From positions 1-39,431 of the IMG/VR virus record IMGVR_UViG_3300036859_000180: DNA of 39,431 bases; one strand, given 5' to 3'. Under the pieces are notes generated by a model. It made no database searches, was not told the origin of the DNA, and saw nothing but the letters and a program-made list of their open reading frames with translations. Origin of the DNA: a virus. Position 1 is the stretch's first letter; every line of letters begins with the position of its first letter. Below, piece by piece: positions 32,156 through 38,132 of the stretch. The position numbers and the translations under genes were made by a program.

Positions 32156-32660
32156 GACAACCACGAATCCCGCTGGTTGGCAGCCAACCTATCCCATGCC
32201 CATCACGGTGCGAGACACCTTCGTTTCAACTCTGGGGCCGAGGAAGCAGGACAAGTGGCGGCTCGCCCTTGAGGAGGCGTTGGGCATCTGGCGTGTCGCT
32301 GGCCTACATTTCGTCGTAGTAGAGGAATCGCCCGCGAAGTACGAGCCCTTTGATGTTTACGATGGGAAGCTGGCTGGCGTGGCCTTCTACGCGGTCCCCG
32401 ATTCCATCCGGCTCGTCCGTCAGCTGACGACGGAGCCAGACAAGGCTCTCTGGGTCGCTGATAAGGGAGGAGCAGCTTTCTTCCGCCCCGTCATGGTCTG
32501 GTGGAAATCCTTCTGGCGTCCGTCCCTGCGTGCCCACATCGCCCACGAGATTGGCCACTGCCTCGGGCAATGGCACAAGACCGGCGGCATTATGGGCGGG
32601 GGCTGGAAGGCGGACGAGCACGAACTGGATTGTTTGCGAACCTACTACCAGCAGGTTTAG
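32136..32660 (+). CDS. metzincin-type zinc metalloprotease
   Basis: 174 residues from TTG 32136 (AGGAGAGACGGGG upstream); ATG 32112 and ATG 32196 are alternatives. The C-terminal part has AHEIGHCLGQWH (H137, E138, H141, H147), the full HExxHxxGxxH zinc motif, followed by GGIMGGG with the Met-turn (Met153). The N-terminal part WRLALEEALGIWRVAGLHF is typical of matrixin-like catalytic domains. No signal peptide is seen, so it may be released by lysis or be carried in virions. Possible substrates are host surface or virion proteins. Confidence 0.8.
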   Translation: MHGPGPRTTTNPAGWQPTYPMPITVRDTFVSTLGPRKQDKWRLALEEALGIWRVAGLHFVVVEESPAKYEPFDVYDGKLAGVAFYAVPDSIRLVRQLTTEPDKALWVADKGGAAFFRPVMVWWKSFWRPSLRAHIAHEIGHCLGQWHKTGGIMGGGWKADEHELDCLRTYYQQV

Positions 32661-32690
32661 CCCTAGACGCCTGCACCACACTGCTTCCAG

Positions 32691-32861
32691 ATGCGATGTC
32701 CTGATAAGGCTTGCACCGGGAACCACAACAACCGGAAGCGAGCCAATCTCTGCCCACGCACACGCGCTGACGAACTAGCGCGTCATCGACGCTTCCGTAC
32801 CACGGCTGCCGGGATGCTCACGCAGGTGAGGTATGAGGCGAAGCGAAGGGGACTCGGGTGA
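32691..32861 (+). CDS. small Cys-containing basic protein (56 aa)
   Basis: MRCPDKACTGNHNNRKRANL and then C21: Cys 3, 8 and 21 with H12 could bind zinc. The C-terminal half is Arg-rich (RRFRTTAAGMLTQVRYEAKR). No good ribosome binding site at ATG 32691. It ends in GTGA overlap with the next gene. Probably nucleic-acid binding. Confidence 0.6.
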   Translation: MRCPDKACTGNHNNRKRANLCPRTRADELARHRRFRTTAAGMLTQVRYEAKRRGLG

Positions 32862-33058
32862 AGCGGTTAGGCGACATTGAACTCCAACGTGCCCAGCTAC
32901 TCAAGGCGCTACGAACGAACATCCGCTTGAAACACAGCCTGGCAGCAGACGAAGAGATCAACGAGAAGTTGCCAGCATTCGAGGCTGCGTTCGACAAGGC
33001 GGTTCAGTCCGGTAAGACGTACGAGCTAGACATAAGGTCGGTCCTGGGGGAGGACTAG
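32858..33058 (+). CDS. hypothetical helical protein (66 aa)
   Basis: GTG start in overlap with the previous stop. Nearly all helix (DIELQRAQLLKALRTNIRL, LPAFEAAFDKAVQSGK). The exonuclease starts right after it, so it may be a partner. No family is recognised. Confidence 0.6.
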   Translation: MKRLGDIELQRAQLLKALRTNIRLKHSLAADEEINEKLPAFEAAFDKAVQSGKTYELDIRSVLGED

Positions 33059-33061
33059 TTG

Positions 33062-33637
33062 GTGACCTTCAAGGTCACCCCACCCCGCACGCTCGATTTT
33101 GACATTGAGAACCGCCCACTGAACTACGCCGGCGAGGATTTCACCTTCTCCGAGATCACAGCCATCGCTTGGTGCTTCGTTCCCCCCCAGAATCGGGGGA
33201 AATTGCAGATAGATGCCCTGTGCCTGGGCGAGGTTCCCTTTCGCACCATGCTGCTAGGCTTCCTCGCTGCCTTCGTCCAAGCGGACATGGTGACCGGCCA
33301 TAACATCATCCGCCACGACCTACGCATCCTGAATGGGGCGTTGCTGGAGGAGGGACTTAGTCCACTGCCTCCCATCTTGGTCTCTGATACCTACGCGGAT
33401 CTCAAGAAGAAGGGTGGGGTATCGGGGTCACAGGCCAACCTCGCAGCCATGTTGGGGGTGAAGTCATCCAAGGTAGGGATGAGTCAGGCAGACTGGCGGG
33501 AAGCGAATAGGTTGGGGCCAGCCGGTATCGAAAAAACTCGGCGTCGCGTTATTGGCGACGTCAAGCAACATATCGCGTTGAGAAAAGAGTTACTCAGGCG
33601 TGAGTGGCTTCGGCCTCCGCGTCTGTGGTCGCCCTGA
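33062..33637 (+). CDS. DEDD-type 3'-5' exonuclease (RNase H-like fold)
   Basis: 191 residues. LDFDIE at 11-16 gives the D-x-E of motif I (D14, E16); GHNIIRHDLRIL has motif II D86; RRVIGDVKQH gives a late Asp (D166). VSDTYADLKK resembles the connecting strand of this fold. GTG 33062 is 8 nt after GGAGG; TTG 33059 is an alternative. It likely processes DNA ends in replication or recombination. Its last 44 nt overlap the leftward gene at 33594. Confidence 0.75.
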   Translation: MTFKVTPPRTLDFDIENRPLNYAGEDFTFSEITAIAWCFVPPQNRGKLQIDALCLGEVPFRTMLLGFLAAFVQADMVTGHNIIRHDLRILNGALLEEGLSPLPPILVSDTYADLKKKGGVSGSQANLAAMLGVKSSKVGMSQADWREANRLGPAGIEKTRRRVIGDVKQHIALRKELLRREWLRPPRLWSP

Positions 33638-33731
33638 CCGGCCAGAATGCATCGATTAGCTGGTCGATGATCCATGCGCTACCGACCAAGCCCCCGACCG
33701 TTCCCAAGAAGATCACTAGTCCATCGTTCAT
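33594..33731 (-). CDS. leftward TM microprotein (45 aa)
   Basis: Preceded by GGAGGAGG 4 nt from the ATG, the best ribosome binding site in the area, and by a full promoter. One membrane helix (LVIFLGTVGGLVGSAWIID) then a short acidic tail. It converges with the exonuclease gene and overlaps it. Next to a repressor-like gene on the same strand, it could be a superinfection-exclusion peptide, but this is inference. Confidence 0.8.
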   Translation of the reverse strand: MNDGLVIFLGTVGGLVGSAWIIDQLIDAFWPVRATTDAEAEATHA

Positions 33732-33760
33732 ATGTCCTCCTCCGCTATGTCCTGAGAATG

Positions 33761-33789
33761 AACCTATCCCTATTTCCCCCTCCGGTCAA
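33761..33789 (-). promoter_or_regulatory. leftward promoter of the TM microprotein
   Basis: Leftward TTGACC (33784-33789), 17-nt spacer, TAGGTT (33761-33766). Expected start about 33754, giving a 22-nt leader with GGAGGAGG. Confidence 0.75.
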
Positions 33790-33843
33790 TAGCCTGAGAT
33801 AGCCCTAGAACCGATTCTCCGGGCTCCTAAGCCATTTCGGGCT

Positions 33844-33857
33844 CGAACGCGTGTTCG
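33844..33857. promoter_or_regulatory. LexA/SOS box
   Basis: CGAACGCGTGTTCG, a perfect dyad CGAAC-N4-GTTCG that matches the Gram-positive and actinobacterial LexA consensus. It covers the -35 region of the rightward promoter-like TAGGAT at 33872. Host LexA bound here would block rightward transcription until DNA damage. Confidence 0.75.
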
Positions 33858-33877
33858 CTTGCCTGGCCCCCTAGGAT
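33849..33877 (+). promoter_or_regulatory. rightward promoter under the SOS box
   Basis: TAGGAT at 33872-33877 fits an actinobacterial -10; the -35 position (33849-33854) lies inside the SOS box and is poor. Start would be near 33884, 9 nt before ATG 33893. Confidence 0.4.
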
Positions 33878-33892
33878 TGCCGATGGGGAGGC

Positions 33893-34285
33893 ATGAGGGC
33901 GTTCAGGTCGCAGGGGGGAACACAGCACCACATCCCGGATGAGCATGGATTCGCCTGGTGTGGGCTTCCGCCGGGGAGCCTCAGTCTTGGAACCGCAGCG
34001 GCGTGGGCCGAAATCCCGGACCATCTGCGATGCCAAACGTGCCGCCGACTGGCCCCATTCCCGATCCACTTCGTTCGGAAGGTTCGGGGTGGCAAAGCCC
34101 TAGCAGAACGGGTGGTAGCTCATCCAAGACCACGCAGAGGCCCACGAACTGATGGTAGCTGGGCCTGGCGTGACCCGAAAACCACGTCGAGACAGTTTTG
34201 GGGTGAACTTGGAAAGGAAAGGCCCAGGCCACATCCGCCTGTGTCATACTCCGTCGAGCGGCAGCAGCCCGGAGCCACAACCTGA
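33893..34285 (+). CDS. zinc-finger protein converging on the repressor gene
   Basis: The first 60 residues carry a familiar small-phage zinc pattern: HIPDEHGFAWCGLPPG, then RCQTCRRL (H/C...C-x2-C). GGGGAGG precedes the ATG at very short spacing. Beyond residue 65 the frame is Arg/Pro-rich and lies antisense to the HTH gene, so the true protein may be short or the frame disturbed. Expressed from the SOS-box promoter, its transcript would run against the repressor mRNA. Confidence 0.55.
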   Translation: MRAFRSQGGTQHHIPDEHGFAWCGLPPGSLSLGTAAAWAEIPDHLRCQTCRRLAPFPIHFVRKVRGGKALAERVVAHPRPRRGPRTDGSWAWRDPKTTSRQFWGELGKERPRPHPPVSYSVERQQPGATT

Positions 34286-34334
34286 ACTCCTCGTCGATCT
34301 CTGATTTCGGCTTGGACTCCGCCCGCTGAGTCAT
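33981..34334 (-). CDS. XRE-type HTH transcription regulator, repressor candidate
   Basis: 117 residues, ATG 34334 behind GGGAGGG. The HTH lies at about 28-55: RSMTQADVAWAF, VHPKTVSTWFSG, then the wing-side helix SYHQFVGLCVVLDEL. The last 35 residues look like a shadow of the convergent zinc gene. Its promoter is overlapped by a perfect dyad, suggesting autoregulation. With the SOS box nearby it resembles the core of a lysogeny or dormancy switch, though no integrase is in the window. Confidence 0.8.
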   Translation of the reverse strand: MTQRAESKPKSEIDEEFRLWLRAAAARRSMTQADVAWAFPFQVHPKTVSTWFSGHARPSYHQFVGLCVVLDELPPVLLGLCHPEPSERSGSGMGPVGGTFGIADGPGFRPTPLRFQD

Positions 34335-34353
34335 CGATCTGCCCTCCCGGCTT

Positions 34354-34369
34354 TACGTTCTTTGACGTA
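34354..34369. promoter_or_regulatory. operator-like dyad TACGT-N6-ACGTA
   Basis: TACGTTCTTTGACGTA is a perfect 5-bp dyad, 5 bp past the -10 of the leftward repressor promoter, near its start site. It is well placed for repression. Confidence 0.55.
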
Positions 34370-34373
34370 CGTA

Positions 34374-34402
34374 TTCCTACCCCATCTCCCATTCCCTGTC
34401 AA
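34374..34402 (-). promoter_or_regulatory. leftward promoter of the HTH regulator
   Basis: TTGACA (34397-34402, leftward) is a perfect -35, 17-nt spacer, then TAGGAA (34374-34379). Leader of about 30 nt. Confidence 0.75.
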
Positions 34403-34417
34403 ATCTAATCTTTGACA
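34397..34417. promoter_or_regulatory. operator-like dyad TGTCAAA-N7-TTTGACA
   Basis: Perfect 7-bp arms, 21 bp in total, covering the -35 of the repressor promoter. The other arm is itself a rightward TTGACA without a good -10 (CACCCT after 16 nt). Confidence 0.7.
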
Positions 34418-34487
34418 CACCCTTACCCTGCAACACCCTACGTGCTCATCCAGTGCTTCGCCGCTACATCTTGTGGAGCCAGAAGTT

Positions 34488-34529
34488 CGGATAATCTGGG
34501 ATGGCGACTTGACACCACCGGATTCTGGG
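34488..34529 (+). repeat. direct repeat CGGAT(AA)TCTGGG around the early promoter
   Basis: CGGATAATCTGGG (34488-34500) and CGGATTCTGGG (34519-34529) start 31 bp apart, about three helical turns, on either side of the -35 box. A possible activator or repressor pair of sites. Confidence 0.5.
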
Positions 34530-34537
34530 TGCATGAT
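34509..34537 (+). promoter_or_regulatory. rightward early promoter
   Basis: TTGACA (34509-34514), 17-nt spacer, CATGAT (34532-34537). Start about 34544, which makes the structured segment up to 34785 an RNA leader. Confidence 0.65.
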
Positions 34538-34544
34538 CCGCGGG

Positions 34545-34785
34545 ATGGATGCCGGGAATGTACGTGATGAGAATCCTCCGCCCGGAACTACCGCGGGCGG
34601 ATTTGACCGTGTGGCGGGGGTCGAGGGAATGGCCACCCTCCCGGCGTCCATTCCTCCCCCCGCCCACGAAATTCAGGGGGGTGGCGAAACCGATGTGGCC
34701 CCGGGTGCGGGCGTTGCGGGGATAACCACTAGGCAGGCGTCCGGGATGGACTCGCATCGTTCCCGGCCTAGTCGCCCCCCTGAAT
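34545..34785 (+). ncRNA. multi-hairpin leader RNA before the early genes
   Basis: Stem A: TCCGCCCG (34577-34584) with CGGGCGGA (34594-34601). Stem B: GTGG-CGGGGG (34611-34620) and GGAATGG (34626-34632) with CCATTCC (34648-34654), CCCCCG and CCAC (to 34667). Stem C: ATTCAGGGGGG (34671-34681) with CCCCCCTGAAT (34775-34785), 11 perfect pairs. Inside C, ACTAGG (34728-34733) and CCGGGA (34741-34746) pair with TCCCGG and CCTAGT (34761-34772). The last hairpin contains ATG 34746. No known RNA family is recognised; replication-origin DNA is an alternative. Confidence 0.6.
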
Positions 34786-35165
34786 ACGATTCCCTTCCAT
34801 GGGCCTGCGTTACCTGCGGCCGTTGGGTGAACCCGCTGGAACGGATTCATACAGACATCGGGCTCTTTCACGATGCCGTCGAGTGCTTGACGGGTGAGCA
34901 GTACGAGGCCCTGGTAGCTCGGTACGCCTGTCGGTGTGACGAGGAAGACAAACGCGCCCACGCCACGGCCGAGTTCCTGACTGGCCTAGCTGAGCAGATG
35001 TGGGGAGACACCCCCCGTGTGACCCCCGAGGAGAAACGAGAGGCCCACCGGATTGCGGTGGCCCTTGAACCAGGCGAATACGACTCCGACGATCTAGACC
35101 GGATTCAAGCCGCTTATGAGCAGCGGATGCGGGAGTTCGAGAAAACCTGGGAGAGCTACCCATGA
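34746..35165 (+). CDS. zinc-containing early protein
   Basis: 139 residues from ATG 34746. WACVTCGRWV (CxxC), a later C, and YACRC form a probable zinc site, followed by a long charged helix (RIQAAYEQRMREFEKTW). The frame stays open back to 34473, but the early promoter and hairpins there make that part leader rather than coding; ATG 34629 is another candidate start. The start codon lies in a stem, so translation may be controlled. Stop overlaps the next gene. Confidence 0.6.
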   Translation: MDSHRSRPSRPPEYDSLPWACVTCGRWVNPLERIHTDIGLFHDAVECLTGEQYEALVARYACRCDEEDKRAHATAEFLTGLAEQMWGDTPRVTPEEKREAHRIAVALEPGEYDSDDLDRIQAAYEQRMREFEKTWESYP

Positions 35166-35260
35166 ACATCTTCCTGGTGCTGTTCGTCTTCTTTGTAGGT
35201 GGGTTCCTGGGGATGTTGATTATGGCGTTGGCGGCGATGGCTGATGAGGACCGGCGATGA
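35162..35260 (+). CDS. single-TM microprotein (32 aa)
   Basis: MNIFLVLFVFFVGGFLGMLI plus a short acidic end. ATGA overlaps at both ends. Same plan as the peptides at 276 and 1483. Function unknown. Confidence 0.65.
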   Translation: MNIFLVLFVFFVGGFLGMLIMALAAMADEDRR

Positions 35261-35547
35261 GCGACCACATGCCGGGACCGTGGACTTATCAGGTTCTCAA
35301 CCGTGACGATAGGACAAGCTTCATGGTCTCGATAGTGGAAGGCGATCCAGCGAAGTGGCAGACCATAGCGGAGTGCAGCTTCGACGCACCGAGGGCCAAC
35401 GCCGGCCTCATCGCGGCTGCCCCGGACCTATTGGCGGCCCTGGAACGGATTGATGAGCACGTCACGGCGTTCCCGAAGCAAGAGCTAGAGGCCGCTTGCG
35501 TGAACACGGTTCGTGCCGCCATCGCCAAGGCCCGGGGGGACCGATGA
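35257..35547 (+). CDS. conserved small phage protein, NAGLIAAAPDLLAAL type
   Basis: 96 residues. The middle segment ANAGLIAAAPDLLAALE is a signature found in very many phage early regions; the N-half is a small beta domain (WTYQVLNRDDRTSFMVSIV). The role is unknown. Linked by ATGA overlaps. Confidence 0.75.
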   Translation: MSDHMPGPWTYQVLNRDDRTSFMVSIVEGDPAKWQTIAECSFDAPRANAGLIAAAPDLLAALERIDEHVTAFPKQELEAACVNTVRAAIAKARGDR

Positions 35548-35897
35548 GGTCCGACCAGATCCTTCACCGAACCATCCAGCGAGTTGATGAGACCGTCTTA
35601 CTTGAGCAGGGACGCAAGGTGGAGCGAGGACTGTGGGACGAGAACACCCGCAACTCGATGCTGACCGACGAGCAGCGGTTGTGCAGCCTACTCACAGCGA
35701 GGGTGGCAGCAGGATGCACCTTCGCCACCTGGAACGAGACCAAGGACAGGCTGGCAGCGATGAAGGTACGGGAGGGGCATTACACACCCGGAGGCCATGA
35801 CATCGATTGCCCTTGCGATCACTGCGAACGCGGGTGGAAGCGGTTGATGTATGCGGTTGGTGTGCTTCCCCGGCGCCATCAGGCGATGAACCGATGA
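35544..35897 (+). CDS. hypothetical protein with CPCDHC motif
   Basis: 117 residues from ATG 35544. A helical N-half (ILHRTIQRVDETVLLEQGRK) and DIDCPCDHCERGW near 95-107 for zinc binding. Overlaps its neighbours by 4 nt. Function unknown. Confidence 0.7.
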   Translation: MRSDQILHRTIQRVDETVLLEQGRKVERGLWDENTRNSMLTDEQRLCSLLTARVAAGCTFATWNETKDRLAAMKVREGHYTPGGHDIDCPCDHCERGWKRLMYAVGVLPRRHQAMNR

Positions 35898-36187
35898 GCG
35901 AGCATGGTCGCCCGGGGACTTATACGAACAACGGTTGCCGGTGTGGAGCCTGCCGCGCCGCGTGGACAGCCGCCTGCAAAGAGTCGCGCGTGGCTAGGGC
36001 TAGCGCCCTGGCGGGGGGGATACGCCCAAGGGCTCGACGTGGTCCCGCGCCCAAGGACTCTCGACTGGTGCCGCACGGGGTAGAGAGCACCTACTTCAAC
36101 TGGTCCTGTCGGTGTGATGCCTGCAAGGCAGAGCACGCATGGCGCGAGCGGGATCGAGCCCAGGCGCGGAAGGCGCGAGCATCATGA
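35894..36187 (+). CDS. double zinc-knuckle protein
   Basis: 97 residues with two copies of an HG...Y...GCRC-x2-C unit: HGRPGTYTNNGCRCGACRAA and HGVESTYFNWSCRCDACKAE, 56 residues apart. Single-unit forms are common small phage proteins; a tandem form suggests fusion or duplication. Basic linker and tail. Probably binds nucleic acid. Confidence 0.75.
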   Translation: MSEHGRPGTYTNNGCRCGACRAAWTAACKESRVARASALAGGIRPRARRGPAPKDSRLVPHGVESTYFNWSCRCDACKAEHAWRERDRAQARKARAS

Positions 36188-36948
36188 CTCTCAAGACCGT
36201 CACCTGGGTCTCAGACATTGGTGAGCCGACTGATCGCCAAGTGCGCTATATCAACGTGGCCTTCCAAGATAAGGACACGGCATACATCGGGAAGAAGAAC
36301 ATCGACACTGCCGTCGAAGTCCACGGCCTGTTGACTGAGGCCCTGAACAAGCCCATTGAGTTCACCCTTGAGGAATCGGGGACGAACAAGCACGGCGGGA
36401 CCAAGTTCAAGATAAAGGCTTTTGGCGAGTACCAGCCAGCGCCATTCGTTCCGGGGGCGGCGGGTAGTTCTGCCACTTCTCCCCGCCGCTCCCCGGAGCA
36501 TGACCAGTTCATCCAGGAAAGGATGGACCGAAGGACCGCATTGATGCAGGCGGTCACTGTCTTCGGCTCGGCCAGCGATATGTTCAGCGGTTTAGTGCAG
36601 CGATACGCTGACGAGGCATACGAATGGCTTCGCAAGACTTCGGAGTCCACATCAAGCGAACAGCAATCCCCCCTTCCACAAGCAGGTGTGGACTCCGAAT
36701 CAACGTCCCCGGCCGCAGGACCAGTTTCGACTACGAGGGATCGGGTCGAGGCAGGCGTAGCGACCAAGGGAACCAGCGACCAGGATTCTGGCAACGCACC
36801 CGCCGGGGATGACCGTGGGGGGCAGTCCGCTTATGGGGAAGGAGTGGGCTGCCCCCCGCATGACTTGGATTTGGATATTGCCCCGAAGGCGCAGCGGTTC
36901 CCCTGTAGGCGTTGTGGTTTCTGGATCAAACCAACGGTCCCAGCATGA
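36184..36948 (+). CDS. possible OB-fold protein with C-terminal zinc site
   Basis: 254 residues from ATG 36184. Residues 1-90 are beta-rich and OB-like (DRQVRYINVAFQDKDTAYI, IEFTLEESGTNKHGGTKFK). A helical part near 105-155 is followed by a disordered Ser/Glu/Gly-rich linker, and CPPHD...PCRRCGFWIK at the end. This plan would suit a single-strand-binding or replication accessory protein; that is inference. Confidence 0.6.
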   Translation: MTLKTVTWVSDIGEPTDRQVRYINVAFQDKDTAYIGKKNIDTAVEVHGLLTEALNKPIEFTLEESGTNKHGGTKFKIKAFGEYQPAPFVPGAAGSSATSPRRSPEHDQFIQERMDRRTALMQAVTVFGSASDMFSGLVQRYADEAYEWLRKTSESTSSEQQSPLPQAGVDSESTSPAAGPVSTTRDRVEAGVATKGTSDQDSGNAPAGDDRGGQSAYGEGVGCPPHDLDLDIAPKAQRFPCRRCGFWIKPTVPA

Positions 36949-37565
36949 AAGCCTGCTCCCGCTGCCGCCAAATGTTACCTCTCAGCGAGTATCACCGCTG
37001 GAACAAGGGGCGTGATGGCCGCACGGCGGACTGCAAGACCTGCCGCAACGCGCTCACCAACGCATGGAAGCAACTGAACCCCGAGAAGGCGCACGCACAG
37101 AGTAAGCGGTGGCGAGCCAACAACCTTGAAAAAGCCAAGGCACAGTGTCTCATCACCGCGAAGCGTAGCCGAGAACGGCGGAGGGAATCGGACCCAGAGG
37201 GATATGCCGAATACCAGCGGCAGTACAACATCAGAAACCGCGAGCGCAAGAGTGCACAGACGCGGGCATGGCGAGCTAAGAACCCAGACCGGTCGAGGGA
37301 GAACGCCATGCGGGCCTGGTACAAGCGCTGGGCGCGGTTCAAGGCAGTCGAGCACGAGGACCTAGATCGCTGGGACATCTACGAACGAGACGGGGCCCGT
37401 TGCTACCTTTGCGGTGAGGATATCCATCGCAAGGACTTTGAACTAGACCACATCATCCCGCTTGCGAAAGGCGGGGGCCACATCAGAGGCAACGTAGCGG
37501 CCACACACAAGTCTTGCAATCGAAGCAAGGGTGCGAAGGAAGTCGGGGCTGTTCGTTCGGGGTAA
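36945..37565 (+). CDS. HNH endonuclease
   Basis: 206 residues from ATG 36945. N-terminal zinc site CSRC and CKTC (4, 7, 30, 33), a long Arg/Lys-rich helical linker (50-135), then the HNH domain: CYLCGEDI (C153, C156), FELDHIIPLAKGGG (D168, H169), N183, H188 and C191 (HKSCNRSKG). The basic linker suggests DNA binding. It may be a homing nuclease or a DNA-processing enzyme. Confidence 0.85.
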   Translation: MKACSRCRQMLPLSEYHRWNKGRDGRTADCKTCRNALTNAWKQLNPEKAHAQSKRWRANNLEKAKAQCLITAKRSRERRRESDPEGYAEYQRQYNIRNRERKSAQTRAWRAKNPDRSRENAMRAWYKRWARFKAVEHEDLDRWDIYERDGARCYLCGEDIHRKDFELDHIIPLAKGGGHIRGNVAATHKSCNRSKGAKEVGAVRSG

Positions 37566-37652
37566 CGCCCAGGGCCTGTCGGGAGACACGCCACCGCTCG
37601 CGGAGAGACTACGGACCGCGCCGGGGACGAACGTAAAGGAGGCCCAGGTTAG
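37566..37652. other. short gap before next gene block
   Basis: 87 nt with AAAGGAGG near its end for the next start. No clear promoter or terminator. Confidence 0.5.
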
Positions 37653-37919
37653 ATGTTTGATGTTGAACTTGAGTCGCACAAGGCCGGGGCTGTCATAGAC
37701 CAGCTTCTCGACACTCCGCCTTCGTTGCCCCGGGTTCATTTCTCGAATCCAGACATCGACTACCTAACCCGGACACGAGGACTGGAACCGAGGTTCGTAG
37801 GCCGAATGCTCGGATGGTTCGGTGAAGAAGTAGTCCTAGAAGCCCTTCGTAGATTCGAGAAGGGTTGGACTGAATCTGTGTTCGTTGGCATCTGCCGGAA
37901 TGTGGAGAAACACGCATGA
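37653..37919 (+). CDS. hypothetical protein (88 aa)
   Basis: AAAGGAGG lies 10 nt before the ATG. Alpha/beta pattern: MFDVELESHKAGAVIDQLL, then RFVGRMLGWFGEEVVLEAL. Residues near 60-80 form an amphipathic helix. No family is recognised. ATGA overlap with the next gene. Confidence 0.7.
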   Translation: MFDVELESHKAGAVIDQLLDTPPSLPRVHFSNPDIDYLTRTRGLEPRFVGRMLGWFGEEVVLEALRRFEKGWTESVFVGICRNVEKHA

Positions 37920-38119
37920 GGCGAGAGCACCAACGCTCGGTGCAATGCGAGGCGACCTGTCACGACTTGCACGCGGTCTGCTACGGCCGCTATGTCGAGG
38001 TCGAGCTGGAGAAACCACCGTATCCGGGCGGACTCGGTAAGAAGTATTGGCAGCACTCGTTCGAGTGTCTGTGCCCCTGTCATAAGAAGCAAGCTGGCAT
38101 AGCTGCGGACGTGTCCTAG
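37916..38119 (+). CDS. Cys/His-rich protein (67 aa)
   Basis: CEATCHDLHAVC near 11-22 and CLCPCHKK near 51-58: two clusters giving seven zinc ligands. Basic. Role unknown. Confidence 0.7.
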   Translation: MRREHQRSVQCEATCHDLHAVCYGRYVEVELEKPPYPGGLGKKYWQHSFECLCPCHKKQAGIAADVS

Positions 38120-38132
38120 TTCGGGGGAGGCG

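Noticed and set aside
33604-33792. Rightward frame over the leftward microprotein
   Set aside because: No ribosome binding site; the other strand has a promoter, GGAGGAGG and a TM helix.
34473-34745. N-terminal extension of the early zinc protein
   Set aside because: Contains a promoter and strong inverted repeats, and its Pro/Gly-rich reading lacks protein character; kept only as a possible alternative from 34629.
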